60,000 nucleotides of DNA, taken from positions 315,672,456-315,732,455 of the forward strand of contig NC_081407.1 of NCBI RefSeq assembly GCF_030272615.1, in the 5' to 3' direction. Below are positions 11,191 through 21,843 of the stretch, in pieces; the first letter of the stretch is position 1; every line of letters begins with the position of its first letter. This stretch comes from Cryptomeria japonica (lineage: Eukaryota; Streptophyta; Pinopsida; Cupressales; Cupressaceae). The notes under the pieces were generated by a model. It did no database searches. It saw only the letters and a list, made by a program, of their open reading frames with translations, and was not told where the DNA came from. The position numbers were made by a program, and so were the translations under genes.

Positions 11191-11894
11191 GTTTTACTAT
11201 GACATCTTGATTCTTGACCTCTCACTATGAATTTAAAGTTAAAACTAATACTATCAAGTATGAAGAAATGATTACTCACCTTTATGCCTTCTCAATTCTT
11301 TGAATCAGGAATTAGGAATGCCTAGACCTATGTTGTAGGATTGTAACTCTGGCCCTCCGCCCTACAATGAAATTCGACTTTCCAACTCAATTTGTGGAAT
11401 GTGAATTGAGACTCGAGAGCTCCCAATTTACTAATCAGACACAAACAAATTGTAAGAAAGAGTGCTTTTATAGCAATCCATGATTGCATTTTTGGCGAAT
11501 TGTGCGGGTGTGCAATGAACATTTAATTTAAGTGGGGTGAAATGGGTCATCGAATGCTTATAATGTTTTAATTGATATTGGCGAATTTGGTTGATGCGTG
11601 CAATGAACATTTAATTTACCATTGGCGAATTAGGCCCTAGGTACGTGGTCGTTTTACTATTGTTGGCGAATAACGGAGGTGATCTAATACCCATGTCCGA
11701 GTGATTCTAGGCAAATATTATGAGCATGCATGTCGATGGTGTATGGTCAATCAAGAAGCTAGATTCTATAGTGTACCATTAACCCCTAAATTCTAGGTGA
11801 TTTGACCACAATGTTACCCCAGACTATTCGCGCAGAATTCACCAATTGGTGAAGATTCACCACTAAAAAACTCTCTACTGACAACAATTCCCTG
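11191..11894. other. hAT 5' flank with short direct repeats
   Basis: No gene is seen. The word TTGGCGAAT occurs four times (near 11493, 11578, 11622, 11664), and GTGCAATGAACATTTAATTT occurs twice about 87 bases apart (near 11511 and 11598). This lies upstream of the transposase start and could be the subterminal repeat region where hAT transposases bind; I could not find terminal inverted repeats or an 8-base TSD. A perfect 16-base palindrome, TTCACCAATTGGTGAA, is at 11838-11853, just before the sequence turns into the truncated Copia-A LTR. Confidence 0.45.
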
Positions 11895-12560
11895 AAGTGT
11901 TTAACCAATTCTGCCACCGCATCTCCCCAAGATAGAAACTTCTGAGCCATGCTCAGCCAAATAAATGTGAACCAGAGAATCTACATGTAATCATGCTTGA
12001 ATGCATGATAACTGAAAGTTAACCTTACCAACAAATATTCTGTTGTAGACACAAGCTTAGCAACTCATCCTTTGCCATTGCAACTGAATAACCGATCACT
12101 CCTCTGAGATTTATGGTGATCACCTATCTTCCTTCTGTCATACCAGTGTACCGGTATGCAACTACACTTCTTATATTACCGGTTCATCCTTTGATTTCTA
12201 GTTTTTTGTGCTAGCACCAAGTCTCTTCCCCTTTTTACCAGTGAGTTACTAGTTGGTAAGAGAAAACAAGTTTCCTTGCCTAAGTCACCTTTTGTGACTT
12301 CACCACCACCAACGTGACCAATCTTCCTAAATGATAGATAGGTTGACTTAATTTATCTTTCCTTGAGCTAAAGCAACCTTTGGTCATTCAATACAAATGT
12401 TGTTTTCATTCACTATTGCTTACTGAAAACAACACCACTCTACCTATACTACTTCATCGATTAGTGTCTTCAACAGTAAGTGTTGAACATCAATGACAAA
12501 CCTTAGCACATATACCAGTTTTCTAGATTGACTGGTTTTATCAATGCCAACAATCCAACA
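11895..12560 (-). repeat. Copia-A left (3') LTR, truncated
   Basis: From AAGTGTTTAACCAATTCTGC onward the sequence follows the right LTR (17971-18638) closely and ends ATCCAACA at 12560. The first roughly 990 bases of the LTR (equivalent to 16982-17970) are absent; sequence to the left is hAT flank and shows no LTR homology. The break is therefore a deletion or rearrangement after insertion. Confidence 0.85.
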
Positions 12561-12790
12561 ATCTCCCCCTTTCACATTGTTGGAAAACACTTCAAACTCT
12601 AGCTAATTAGATGCATGCTTCTTCATCTCTATAATAGTCCAATCAATCTACCCTAAGTGAAGAATATCTCCCCCTGTCACTAATATCTGCCAATGCTCAA
12701 ACACTCTAAACATATCTCCGCCTTTGAAAACAATGCAAAAGAGTTCATTCTAAACACTTAGAAGACTTCTCCCCCTAACCGGAGTAGTCC
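12561..12790 (-). promoter_or_regulatory. Copia-A polypurine tract and upstream PPT-like copies
   Basis: On the minus strand GAAAGGGGGAGAT (12561-12573) lies directly before the 3' LTR and is the expected plus-strand primer. Further purine tracts of the same kind (AGGGGGAGA or one-base variants) occur at about 12669, 12717 and 12770, giving four between the RNase H stop and the LTR. E2 shows the same arrangement. Multiple polypurine tracts are a known feature of the Sirevirus group of copia elements. Confidence 0.75.
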
Positions 12791-12865
12791 ATACTCATCA
12801 ATCTAGTTGCTTTTATTTAAAAACAAACTTGAAATTATACCAGATTGATGTAGAACCATGTTTAC

Positions 12866-13627
12866 TTACTTTACTGAATGGAGGGGCATAACCCCCTGCT
12901 TACCTCTGAGATAGTCAAAGGTATCCTTCTGTAGTGGCTTGGTGAATATATCAACCACCTGCTCTTTTGTTGATATGTACTCCAACATCACTTCCTTTTC
13001 TTGAACTTGTTCCCTTATATAGTGATATTTGATGGCTATATGCTTCGTTTTGGAGTGCATCACTGGGTTCTTAGACATGTCAATGGCATTGGTGTTGTCA
13101 CAATGAATCACTACTAGTCCAACCACCTTTTCTTGAATTCCTTCCAGCAATTGCTTGATCCAAACTATCTGTGTGCAGTTAATTGCAACAGCTACATACT
13201 CAGCCTTAGATGTAGATTGAGATATGCAGTTTTGTTTCTTACTTGTCCAAAATACAATCCTTTCTCTAATAAATAATGCTCCTCCACTGGTGCTCTTTTT
13301 GTCATCTATGTTACCAACCCAATCTGAATCAGTGAAGACACTTAAACTAAAGTCTCTTTTGTGTGGATACCAAATACCATACTCATCATTTCCCTTTAGG
13401 TATCTGAATATTCTTTTGACTGCCATCATGTGAGTTTCTTTCCAATTTGCAGAAAATCTGGCAACCAAGCCGACAACTTGTGCTATGTCAGGTCTGCTAT
13501 GTACTGCATATGGTAATTTACTGATCATGGACCAGTAAAGTATCTCATTCACTTCTTTAGCCTCATCATGTTTAGATAGCTTGCAACCTGTAACCATTGG
13601 AGTTCCAAAAGGTTTGCAATCTTCCAT
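12866..13627 (-). pseudogene. Copia-A RT end and RNase H
   Basis: This is an open 253-codon frame. It starts inside the RT C-terminus (MEDCKPFGTPMVTGCKLSKH), passes SRPDIAQVVGLVARF and KRIFRYLKG, and then RNase H with the catalytic residues in FTDSDWVGN, SKAEYVAVAI and HCDNTNAIDMSKNP, followed by HSKTKHIAIKYHYIRE and DIFTKPLQKDTF. All RNase H acidic residues appear present. It is part of the Gag-Pol polyprotein, not a separate gene; the start Met is not real. The upstream RT is broken, so the piece is not expected to work. Confidence 0.9.
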
Positions 13628-14560
13628 TCCGAAAGTCTTAAGATTTCTCTTATGTACTTAGTATGTCTGATAAAGATTCCATTCTTTAATTGAGAGACTT
13701 GTAGGCCAATAAAGAACTTAATCTCACCAATCATGGACATCTTAAATTATTTTTCCATTTGTCCTGCAAAGCTTCTGCTCATCTCATCATCTCCCCCAAA
13801 GATGATATCATCTACAAAGATCTCAGCAATTAGGTGTTTTCCTTCAGCTCCACTCTTCAGATATAGGTTACTGTTATCATTGGTTTTTGTGAACCCAATG
13901 CTTAGCAAATATGAGTGTAACCTCTCATACCTGCATACCATATTCCTCCCATCTTTAGATGCAAACCCTTTTAGTTTCTTTATGTATACTTCTTCCTCTA
14001 ACACCCCATTTAAAAATGTTGATTTGACATCCATTTTGTATACTTTAACCCTTTTATAAGCAACATAGGCCAAAAAACCTTTTACCCCTTCTAGTTTGGC
14101 TACAAGTGCGAAGATTTCTCCATAGTCCAAACCTTCTTCTTGAGCATAGACCTTACAAAACAATCTTGCCTTGTTTCTTATTACCTTACTGGTTTCATCC
14201 ATCTTATTTCTGAACACCCACTTGGTGCCTATTACATTTTTATTGTCCGGTCTGGGTACTAGAGTCCATGTATCATTTTTCTCTATTTGTTCCAGTTCTT
14301 CTTCCATGGTTTTGACCCCATCATCATCTTTTAGAGCCTCCTTTGTTGTTTTGGGCTCAAAAATGGAGAGCATACACTCATTCTCTCTTTCTCTTCTTCT
14401 AGTTAAAACTCCTGCATCCTTGTCACCGATGATATCTTCTGTAGAGTGATTATTTCTGACATATTTAGCCAATACTGGTTCACTCCTTGGAGCTTCTTCT
14501 ATCAGTTGTGTAGGTTCTATTTTACAGGCTTCTTCATTAGCCATTTCAATAGGATCTTCT
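13628..14560 (-). pseudogene. Copia-A reverse transcriptase
   Basis: The frame shows NDTWTLVPRPDNKNVIGTKW, KARLFCKVYAQEEGLDYGE, VYKMDVKSTFLNGVLEEEVY and EIFVDDIIFGGDDE, the catalytic FVDD box used throughout the copia elements of this window. Between NMVCR and YERLHSYLL the conserved LYGLKQAPRAW block is missing, a deletion of about 14 codons that keeps frame. A stop follows QMEK at 13747, after which FKMSMIGEIKFFIGLQV continues. The upstream portion includes the chromodomain-free integrase tail and the linker RNNHSTEDIIGD. Dead. Confidence 0.9.
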
Positions 14561-15600
14561 TAAGTAGGTTCCACTGGTAGATTGTACTCAAACCATTTAT
14601 ATTCCTCTGGTTCGTCTTACTATCATGTTCATTTTTCTTAGAGTACTCATCTACTCTAACATTTGCACTTTCCATAATCTTACTAGTCCTTTTGTTTAGA
14701 CATAGGTATGCCTTTCTCTTTGCTAAGTAACCTAAAAGGGTTCCCTCATCACTCTTGGGATCAAATTTTTCAGTGTACTCATCCCTTTTGATGTAGCACC
14801 TGCTTCCAAATACTTTGAAATAGAAAACATTAGGTGAGTAACCACTCCATAATTCATAAGGAGTCTTGTTTTTCCCCTTCTTTACCTGTATCCGATTCAG
14901 ATTGTATACATCAGTGCTTATTGCTTCTCTCCAGAAGGTATGTGGGATATCCTTTTGTATCATTAGAGTTCTGGCACAATCAATGATAGTTTTGTTTCTT
15001 CTTTCAGCAACTCCATTATGTTGAGGAGTTATAGGTGCAGATATTTGTCTAATGATTCCTTGTTCATCACAATAGCTCATGAACTCTTGAGAGGTGAACT
15101 CTTCTCCTCTGTTTGATCTTAGGCACTTAAGATTCTTACTGATTCCTCTTTCTACTCTATCCTTAAACACCTTGAACATGTGAAAACCTTCTGAATTTTC
15201 TTTCAAGAATACAACCCACATCATTCTTGAGAAGTCATCCACAAATAACATAAAATACGGGTATCCATAAAAACTCTTGGTTCTCATGGGACCACATAGG
15301 TCTGTGTGAACTAAGTCTAGCACACTTTTAGATGAGAAAGTTTTACTGCTGAAGCTAGACCCGGTTAGCTTCCCTAGTTGACACTCTTTGCACATAGCAT
15401 TTTTCAGGTTTTACTATGTCAGGCATACCTCTTACAAATTTTGCCTTACTGACTCTAGCTATTCTATCAAAATTAACATGACACAATCTTTTGTGCCATA
15501 ACCATCTATCTTCTACCTTAGCCACTAGACAGTTACCTATGGTGGTGTCTAGATGAAACAAATTGCCTCTTGACTGTTTACCAGTGGCAATTAAACTTCC
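14561..15600 (-). pseudogene. Copia-A integrase
   Basis: The zinc domain (HKRLCHVNF, then MCKECQLGK) is split by a frameshift between the His pair and the Cys pair. The core has HTDLCGPMRTKS (first catalytic Asp), LKCLRSNRGEEF, where the second catalytic Asp (SDxGGEF in relatives) has become Asn, and HNGVAERRNKTI with the catalytic Glu. The tail reads KTPYELWSGYSPN, SDEGTLLGY and NKRTSKIMESANVRVDE as in other copia integrases. The open core frame is 14517-15395. It would have inserted cDNA in the genome. Confidence 0.9.
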
Positions 15601-15866
15601 AAATTTGTCATTTATTTTACATATCCCTTTATTGAACTCTAACCAATATCCTTTATTGTTAAGCTATACTTTAATCCTTCTACCTAAAAGACATCATCAA
15701 AATTTCTCTTATCATTCAAGGCTATAGACCCCTTACCTCTTACTGCACATGGGGAATCATTTCCGAACCTCACTGTTCCTCCATTGCAATCCTCCATGCT
15801 GAGGAATTTTATTCTATCACCGGTCATATAATGAGTGCAACCACTATCAATCACCCATTCTCCACA
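15601..15866 (-). pseudogene. Copia-A aspartic protease
   Basis: The minus-strand frame reads GEWVIDSGCTHYMTGDRIKF, which is the copia retropepsin active site (DSG followed by CTHYMTG), then GGTVRFGNDSPCAVRGKGS and VEGLKYSL. The catalytic Asp-Ser-Gly is kept. A stop codon lies before VEGLKYS. The protease would cleave the polyprotein inside the virus-like particle. Confidence 0.8.
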
Positions 15867-16915
15867 CTAGTTTGTGCTAGAAATCAATGCCATATCTCCT
15901 TCCTCTGTGTTGTTCTCTTTGACTACCACAAAAGCAATGCCATCTTCATTATATCTCCCTGATTCTTCATCAATGACTCCTTCTTCTACAAGATAACTTT
16001 CTTTCTTTCTCTTGTCCTTGTAAGTTTTGAAATTGTCCTTCCTTTCTCTATCATTTTTAGGGCATCTTGAAGCAATATGACCTATCTTATTATAGGAGAA
16101 GCACTTTAAGGGCAATTTACCTTTGTATTTACCTTTACCTCTCGGCAATCTTCTTGCCAGTAGAGATTCAATTTCATCTTGCTCATGTTCCTTAGAGAGA
16201 AGATTATCACTCTCATGGGAATGACCAGTATTGGTAGTAGAGCTACTATAGGTTTCTTTCCTTCTCCTTGTGGGTGCATTCATCATGGATGCTTTGAAAG
16301 CATCATCAATTTTTGGTAAGTTATTGTCATAATTGCTCAATTCAAAAGTGGTCAACTTACCAATCAATGAATCAAGAGTTACATTAACTATTTTCAAGGA
16401 TCTAAGTTCCTAGATAGTAGAGACCCTTATGGCATATTGTGGTAGTAGAGTTCTTGAGATTTTGCTAACCACATCCTCCTCCTTGAGTTTTCCTCCTGCA
16501 CTTTTAATGGAGTTTACTAAATCCTTTATCCTCTTATTGTACTACTCTATGTTTTCACTTTCCTACATTTTCATCTCATCATATTTTCCTCTCAGGCTAT
16601 CTAATTTGGCCTTTTGAACATGGGGATCTCCCCCATAGATTGTCTTCAGCCTATTCCATATCTGGAAAGTTGTTTTCAAATCTTGTACTTCAGCAAATTC
16701 ATTATTTGAAAGAGTGCTACCAATCAGATCCATAGAAACAATATTATCTTGCCTTTCCTTTATCTGGTTTGGAGTAAGAGTCCCTGAAGGTTCATTGTAT
16801 TCTGTGATCACATGGTTCCAATAGTGTTCACCTAGGGATCTTAGATAAATTTCATTCTTCCACATCATAAGGTGTAGTTATCCTTTGAGAACTTAGGGCC
16901 CTCCTTATGCATCAT
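15867..16915 (-). pseudogene. Copia-A Gag
   Basis: The start codon at 16915 (MMHKEGPKFSKDNYTL) lies 53 bases inside the primer site. A one-base loss near 16873 breaks the frame before MMWKNEIYLRSLGEHYWNHV. Gag motifs follow: FQIWNRLKTIYGG, KAKLDSLRGKYDEMKM, LDSLIGKLTTFELSNYD, and a zinc knuckle LKCFSYNKIGHIASRC in which the second Cys of CX2C is Tyr. A downstream acidic stretch precedes the protease. Open pieces are 16563-16868 and 15867-16397. Gag would build the particle. Confidence 0.85.
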
Positions 16916-16967
16916 CTTGGATCTCTCCCTAAGCCGATTAAGATTCTTTTGATTCTAGGGACCTAAT

Positions 16968-16979
16968 GCTCTGATACCA
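16968..16979 (-). promoter_or_regulatory. Copia-A primer binding site
   Basis: On the minus strand TGGTATCAGAGC is a perfect match to the 3' end of plant initiator tRNA-Met, two bases inside the 5' LTR end (ACTAACA|AT). It is the site where minus-strand DNA synthesis starts. Confidence 0.95.
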
Positions 16980-16981
16980 AT

Positions 16982-18638
16982 TGTTAGTCCCAACCGATGC
17001 TGAGAGGGTAGGGGTGAATCAACACTTAATCAAAATTTCACAATTAATATTTTATTATTAAATCTTCATTCATCTAAGATCCAACAATATTCTTAATCAC
17101 TAAAGTAAAATATGCAAGCATGCAAAGTTGACAGTGATACCAAGGAGTTATCTTGTGGAAACCCAATTGGGATAAAACCATGGTGTGAGTAGGAACTCAC
17201 AAAATTTGCACTCTTTTGGAGTATGCCCGATTAAGATCCATCCCTATAAGAAGATTACAAAGACACTATTAGGTGCCACTCGGTTAAGGGATTTTGATCA
17301 AGGCCGGTTAGTGCCTTTACCCTATTAAAGGTAGCTTGGCTAGAGGACTTAGAACATTAGTTAAGATGTTACTTGGTTATGGGATTTTATAATAGGGACC
17401 TATTAAAGTCCACCTAGTTAAGGGATTTATGTTGCAGTTGTTAGAAAGCAACAAAAGGATGATCTATTGAATTAGCTACTGATAGCTTGATCAAATCTCA
17501 ATATGCATTCCACTCAATACACACCGGTTGTGTCTTCTCTTCACAACACTAGTTTCTTTCTTACACCTTCGGCTATTCTCTTAGTCGGTCACCTATCCCT
17601 TGGCACTGCACTTTGTCAGTCCTCTGACCTTTGGCTCTGCACTCTACCAGTTCTCTGTCCTTCTGCTCTGCACTCAGCTGGTTCTCTATATGTTGACTTT
17701 GTACTTAGCCAATCTACCTCACACACACATTCAACTATGCTAACACCTCTTAGCACTTCCTCTCACTCTTCTCTTCACCTTGGATTGCCTTCAACAAGAT
17801 TTCCTTGTTTCAAATTTTATGATCAAAAACTTTCTGAAAGAGATCAAGAACTCTTTGTACATTTTTTGTTGATGCCTTCATGCATATCCTCAATCAAATC
17901 AATCAAGGATTCCAAAATATTCCAATTTCAAAATCTCCCACTCTTTCTTTGTGTGCCTTACAACAATTTCGCCAAGTGTTCAACCAATTCTGCCACCGCA
18001 TCTCCCCAAGATAGAAACTTTTGAGTCATGTTCAACCAAATAAATGCAAACCAGAGAATCCACATGTAATCATGCTTGACTACATGATAACTGAAAGTTA
18101 ACCTTACCAACAAATGTTTTTGTGTAGACACAAGCTTACCAACTCATCCTTTTCCACTACAACTGAATAACTGATCACTGCTCCAAGATTTATGGTTATC
18201 ACCTGTCTTCCTTCTGTCATATCGATATCGGTATGCAACTACAATACTTATATTACCAGTTCATCCTTTGATTGCCGATTTTTTGTGCTAGCACCAAGTC
18301 TCTTCCCCTATTTACCAGTGAGTTACCGATTGGTTAGAGAAAACAAGTTTCCTTTCCCGAGTCACCTTTTGTGACTTCACCACCACCAGAGTGACCAATC
18401 TTCCTGAATGATAGATCGGTTGACCTAATTTATCTTTCCTTGAGCTGAAGGAACCTTTGGTCATTCAATACCAATGTTGTTTTCATGCACTATTGCTTAC
18501 TGAAAAGAAACAACACTCTACCTATACTACTTCACTGGTTAGTGTCTTCACTGATAATTGTTGAACATCAATGACAAACCTTAGCACATATACTAGTTTT
18601 CTAGATTGACCGGTTTTGTCAATGCCAACAATCCAACA
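16982..18638 (-). repeat. Copia-A right (5') LTR, complete
   Basis: It begins TGTTAGTCCC at 16982 and ends ATCCAACA at 18638 (1657 bases). On the minus strand it ends with the pyrimidine run and ACTAACA next to the primer site. It contains GTGGAAACCCAATTGGGATA near 17155 in plus reading, a block shared with the other copia LTRs. It would carry the promoter and polyadenylation signals; I cannot place them. The small plus-strand frames in it (for example 17503-18024) are not genes. Confidence 0.9.
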
Positions 18639-19500
18639 ACATCTCAAATTCATTCTTCATTTCATTAGCAAAATCATGACACATATCATCATTGCCTCCA
18701 AAAATGATATCATCAACAAATACCTCACTTACCAGTATTTTATCTCCTTCTATCTTGAGATATATGTTACTGTCTTCACTGGTTCTTTGAAAACCTATCT
18801 TTACTAAGTGAGAGTGTAATCTTTCATACCATGCTCTTGGTGCTTGTTTCAATCCATATAGTTCCTTATGTAGCTTGCACACCATATCCTTTTCTTCAGT
18901 TAATGCATAACCATCTGGATGTTCTATGTAGACTTCTTCTTCCAATATTCTATTTAAGAATGTTGATTTAACATTCATTTGATATACCTTAAATCCTTTG
19001 TATGTTGCAAATGCAAGTAGAATTCTAACTCCTTCTAATCTTGCTACTAGTGAAAATGTCTCACCATAATCTTCACCTTCCTCTTGTGCATATCCTTTGC
19101 ATACCAGTTTGGCTTTATTCCTGACCACTACTCCATCTTCATTCAATTTGTTTCTGAATACACACTTTGTGCCTACTACATTCTTGTTTTCCAGTTTGGG
19201 TACCAATGACCATGTATTATTCTTCTCTATTTAATCAAGTTCTTCTTCCATTGCCTTGATCCAATGTTTATCTACAAAGGCTTCTTTTGTTGATCTAGGA
19301 TCAATGGTGGAGATCATACACGATTTTTCTCTTATCCCTCTTCTAGTTAACACACCTACATTATTGTCTCCAAAAACCTAATCGGGGTTGTGATTGAGTC
19401 TGACATACCTTGGAATAACATGATCTTGGTTTTTAGGTTCTTCTTCTTCTTCACTTTCTTCATCTTCTACTGGACCTTCCTATTCCAGTTGAACTAGGGC
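18639..19500 (-). pseudogene. Copia-B reverse transcriptase (5' two thirds)
   Basis: The open frame 18619-19206 reads ENKNVVGTKCVFRNKLNEDG, KAKLVCKGYAQEEGEDYGE, VYQMNVKSTFLNRILEEEVY, LHKELYGLKQAPRAWYERLH and SEVFVDDIIFGGNDD, then MKNEFEM, at which point the Copia-A LTR starts. Unlike Copia-A it keeps the LYGLKQAPRAW block, but MD of the YKMDVKSAF block is MN, so a catalytic Asp is lost. Upstream 19207-19500 is the acidic linker with several stops. The end of RT and all of RNase H are missing. Confidence 0.85.
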
Positions 19501-20639
19501 TTATAAGTTCAGTACTCCAACTTCTGGCTTTACCGGTTCTGGTTCCAAAAACAATGTGTTTGGTTCTTCTTCTTCCTTCTTCTTGCTGGTTTCTTCAGAT
19601 TTTTTAGGAAATTCATCTACTTGGACATTGACACTTTCAATGATCTTATTAGTTGTTGTAGCACTTGTAAGCTTTTCTCTTGGTGGAGTAACCAAGAAAT
19701 ATGCCTTCATCACTTTTGGCATCAAACTATCCAATATAATCACTTCTTTTAACAAAACATCTGCTAACAAATTTTTTAAAGTAACTGACATTCGGTGATC
19801 TACCATACCAGTATTCATAGGGTGTTTTGTCCTTACCTCTTTTAACTAGTATATAGTTCATTGTATAAACAGTTGTGCTAATGGCTTCTCTCCAAAATTT
19901 CTTAGCTACACCTCCTTGGATTAACATAGTCCTAGCAGCTTCAACCACTAATCAATTATTCCTTTCTGCAATATCATTCTGTTATGGTGTTCTTGGTGCA
20001 GATAGCTAGCTCTTGATCCCATTGTTTCATAGTATCTAGTGAATTCCTCTAAAGTAAATTCACCACCTTGATTAGTTCTTAAATATTTTAGCTTCCTTCC
20101 ACTTTCATTCTCAACCAAGGCTCTAAATGCTTATGTCTTGTCTTTCAAGAATGTGACCCACATCATCCTTGAGTAGTCATCAGTAAATATAATGATGTAC
20201 TAATCTCCTTGAATACTCCTAGTCTTCATTGGTCCACATAGGTCAGTATGAACCACATCTAGCAAATGTTCAACTGAGAAATATTTTCTCTTTAAGGTTG
20301 AGGATGCCATTTTCCCTAATTGACATTCCTTGCACAAAGCATTCACTGGTTTGTCCAATTGTAGTAATCCTCTTACTGATTTTGACTTGTTGACTCTTAA
20401 AATATTATCAAAATTCACATGGAAAAACCTCCAATGCCAAAGCCAACTATCTTCTACTTTTTCAATCAAACAACTATTGACCTTAGAGTTTAAGTGAAAA
20501 AGGTTACCTTTGGTTTGTTTGCTAGTTGCAATCAGTTCACCTTTGCTTCCAAAGATCTTGTAAACTTCATTCTTGAATTCTAATGGGTAACCTTTGTCAT
20601 TGAGTTGAGAAACACTCAAAAGATTGTGTTTCAGACTTT
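19501..20639 (-). pseudogene. Copia-B integrase
   Basis: The zinc domain is intact in 20200-20619: HWRFFHVNFDNI, then ALCKECQLGK. The core has DVVHTDLCGPMKTRSIQGD, then a stop, SRMMWVTFLKDKT, and LRTNQGGEFTLEE, in which the second catalytic Asp is Asn, the same change as in Copia-A. The third region is scrambled by frameshifts; TVYTMNYILVKRGKDKTPYE and YWYGRSPNVSYFKK mark the tail. At least four stops or shifts occur. Dead. Confidence 0.85.
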
Positions 20640-20880
20640 TAACCTAGTAGACATCATCTTCACTACTCTTACCATTCATGGAAATGGATCCTTTGTCTTT
20701 CACCATGCAGGGAGAGTTATTCCCAAATCTGACAACACCTCTATCAAATTCGTCCAATGTTAGAAACTTTCTTTGGTCACCAGTCATGTGGTGTGAACAA
20801 CCACTATCTATAATCCATTCATCTAAGTTATTCAAGTGAGAGACCAATGCCTTCTAATTTGATAGGTCTTCTTTGATAGC
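20640..20880 (-). pseudogene. Copia-B aspartic protease
   Basis: The frame at 20644-20847 reads LDEWIIDSGCSHHMTGDQRK, which is the copia protease active site (DSG, then CSHHMTGD), followed by DRGVVRFGNNSPCMVKDKGS and the strand VYxVKSLKHNLLSVSQL, which runs into the integrase piece. A stop separates the two. The catalytic triad is kept. Confidence 0.85.
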
Positions 20881-21843
20881 AGCAAAGACAATGTCCTCAT
20901 TTTTATCTACCTCAAATTCTTCATCTATAATACCTTCATCCACTGCAATGAGACAATTTATTTTTCCTTTTCCTTTAAACTTCCGATACTTCTGTTATTT
21001 TTCCTCATTATCTCCATTAGGATAGTTAACAACAATATGTCCTATCCAGTTACATGCAAAACATTTTATTGGTAATTTACCTCTATACTTATCGGTACCT
21101 TTGGGTAATTGCTTGGTCAATAATGCTTCAAGTTCCATCAGGCTATCTTAATCATCTACCTCTCTTCTACATCTAGATTTATGACTCTAACTTACTTATC
21201 TACTTTTCCTTACTAGTGAGGTTGAGGTTGAGGCTTTCAATGCAGATTTTGACCTCTGAACACTTTCATCAAAACCATTTAATTTGAATGTAGTCAATTT
21301 ATCAATGATAGAGTCAAGAGTTACCTTTGTCTTCCTAATAGATTTTATTTCTTGAATGGCTGCAACTCTGATAGCGTAGACTAGTAGAAGGGTTCTGAAT
21401 ACCTTGCTAACCACAATGGCATCATCCATTGTACTTGGAGTAATTTTGATTTCTCCAATTATCTCCTTGATTCTCTAACCATACTGTTGAATGTTTTCTC
21501 CTTCAACCATTCTCATATCAACAAATTTTCCTCTGAAACTCTCTTCCTTGGCTATCTTTACATACTCATCACCATCATAGATTTCTTCCAGTTTCTCCCA
21601 AACTTCATGTGCAGTCTCCAATCCATGAACATCAACATATTCTAAATCTGACAAGGTACTGATGATGGATTCCAATGCTTGGTTTTTCTCCTGTTGCTCC
21701 TTCTAATCATCTGTCAGAGTTCCACTAGGCAATTTATACTTAGTAACAACATGACCCCAATACTAACTTCCTAAGATCTTGATGTAAATATTCATCCTAT
21801 CACTCCAAATTTTGTAGTTATCTCTATAGAACATCAGACCCTC
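20881..21843 (-). pseudogene. Copia-B Gag (main part)
   Basis: Gag motifs read leftward from 21838: DNYKIWSDRMNIYIKILG, PSGTLTDD, QALESIISTLSDLEYVDVHG, HEVWEKLEEIYDGDEYVKIA, FRGKFVDMRMVEGENIQQYG and LDSIIDKLTTFKLNGFDES. The zinc knuckle near 21040-21080 reads IKCFACNWIGHIVVNY, with the last Cys replaced by Tyr. Stops occur at about 21767, 21475 and 21196. The first four codons lie at 29654-29665, on the other side of the E3 insertion. Confidence 0.85.
21839..21843. repeat. Left TSD of E3 (CCCTC)
   Basis: CCCTC directly precedes TGTAAAGCGG at 21844 and is repeated at 29649-29653 after CACTACA. Five bases is the normal LTR-element duplication length. The duplicated bases belong to the gag start of Copia-B. 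Confidence 0.95.

Larger units (their letters stand above)
11895..18638 (-). mobile_element. Ty1/copia retrotransposon (Copia-A), minus strand
   Basis: It has the copia gene order (gag, protease, integrase, RT, RNase H) read right to left, LTRs on both sides, a perfect tRNA-Met primer site at 16968-16979 and a polypurine tract at 12561-12573. The right (5') LTR is complete (1657 bases), while the left (3') LTR keeps only its last 670 bases in plus reading. Its right end interrupts the RT gene of Copia-B after the codons for FEM, so it inserted into Copia-B. The right flank is ACATC; the matching left flank has been lost with the truncated LTR. Confidence 0.9.

Noticed and set aside
17503-18024. 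173-codon plus ORF with a signal-peptide-like start
   Set aside because: Lies wholly inside the Copia-A 5' LTR; part of it recurs in the truncated left LTR without an open frame.
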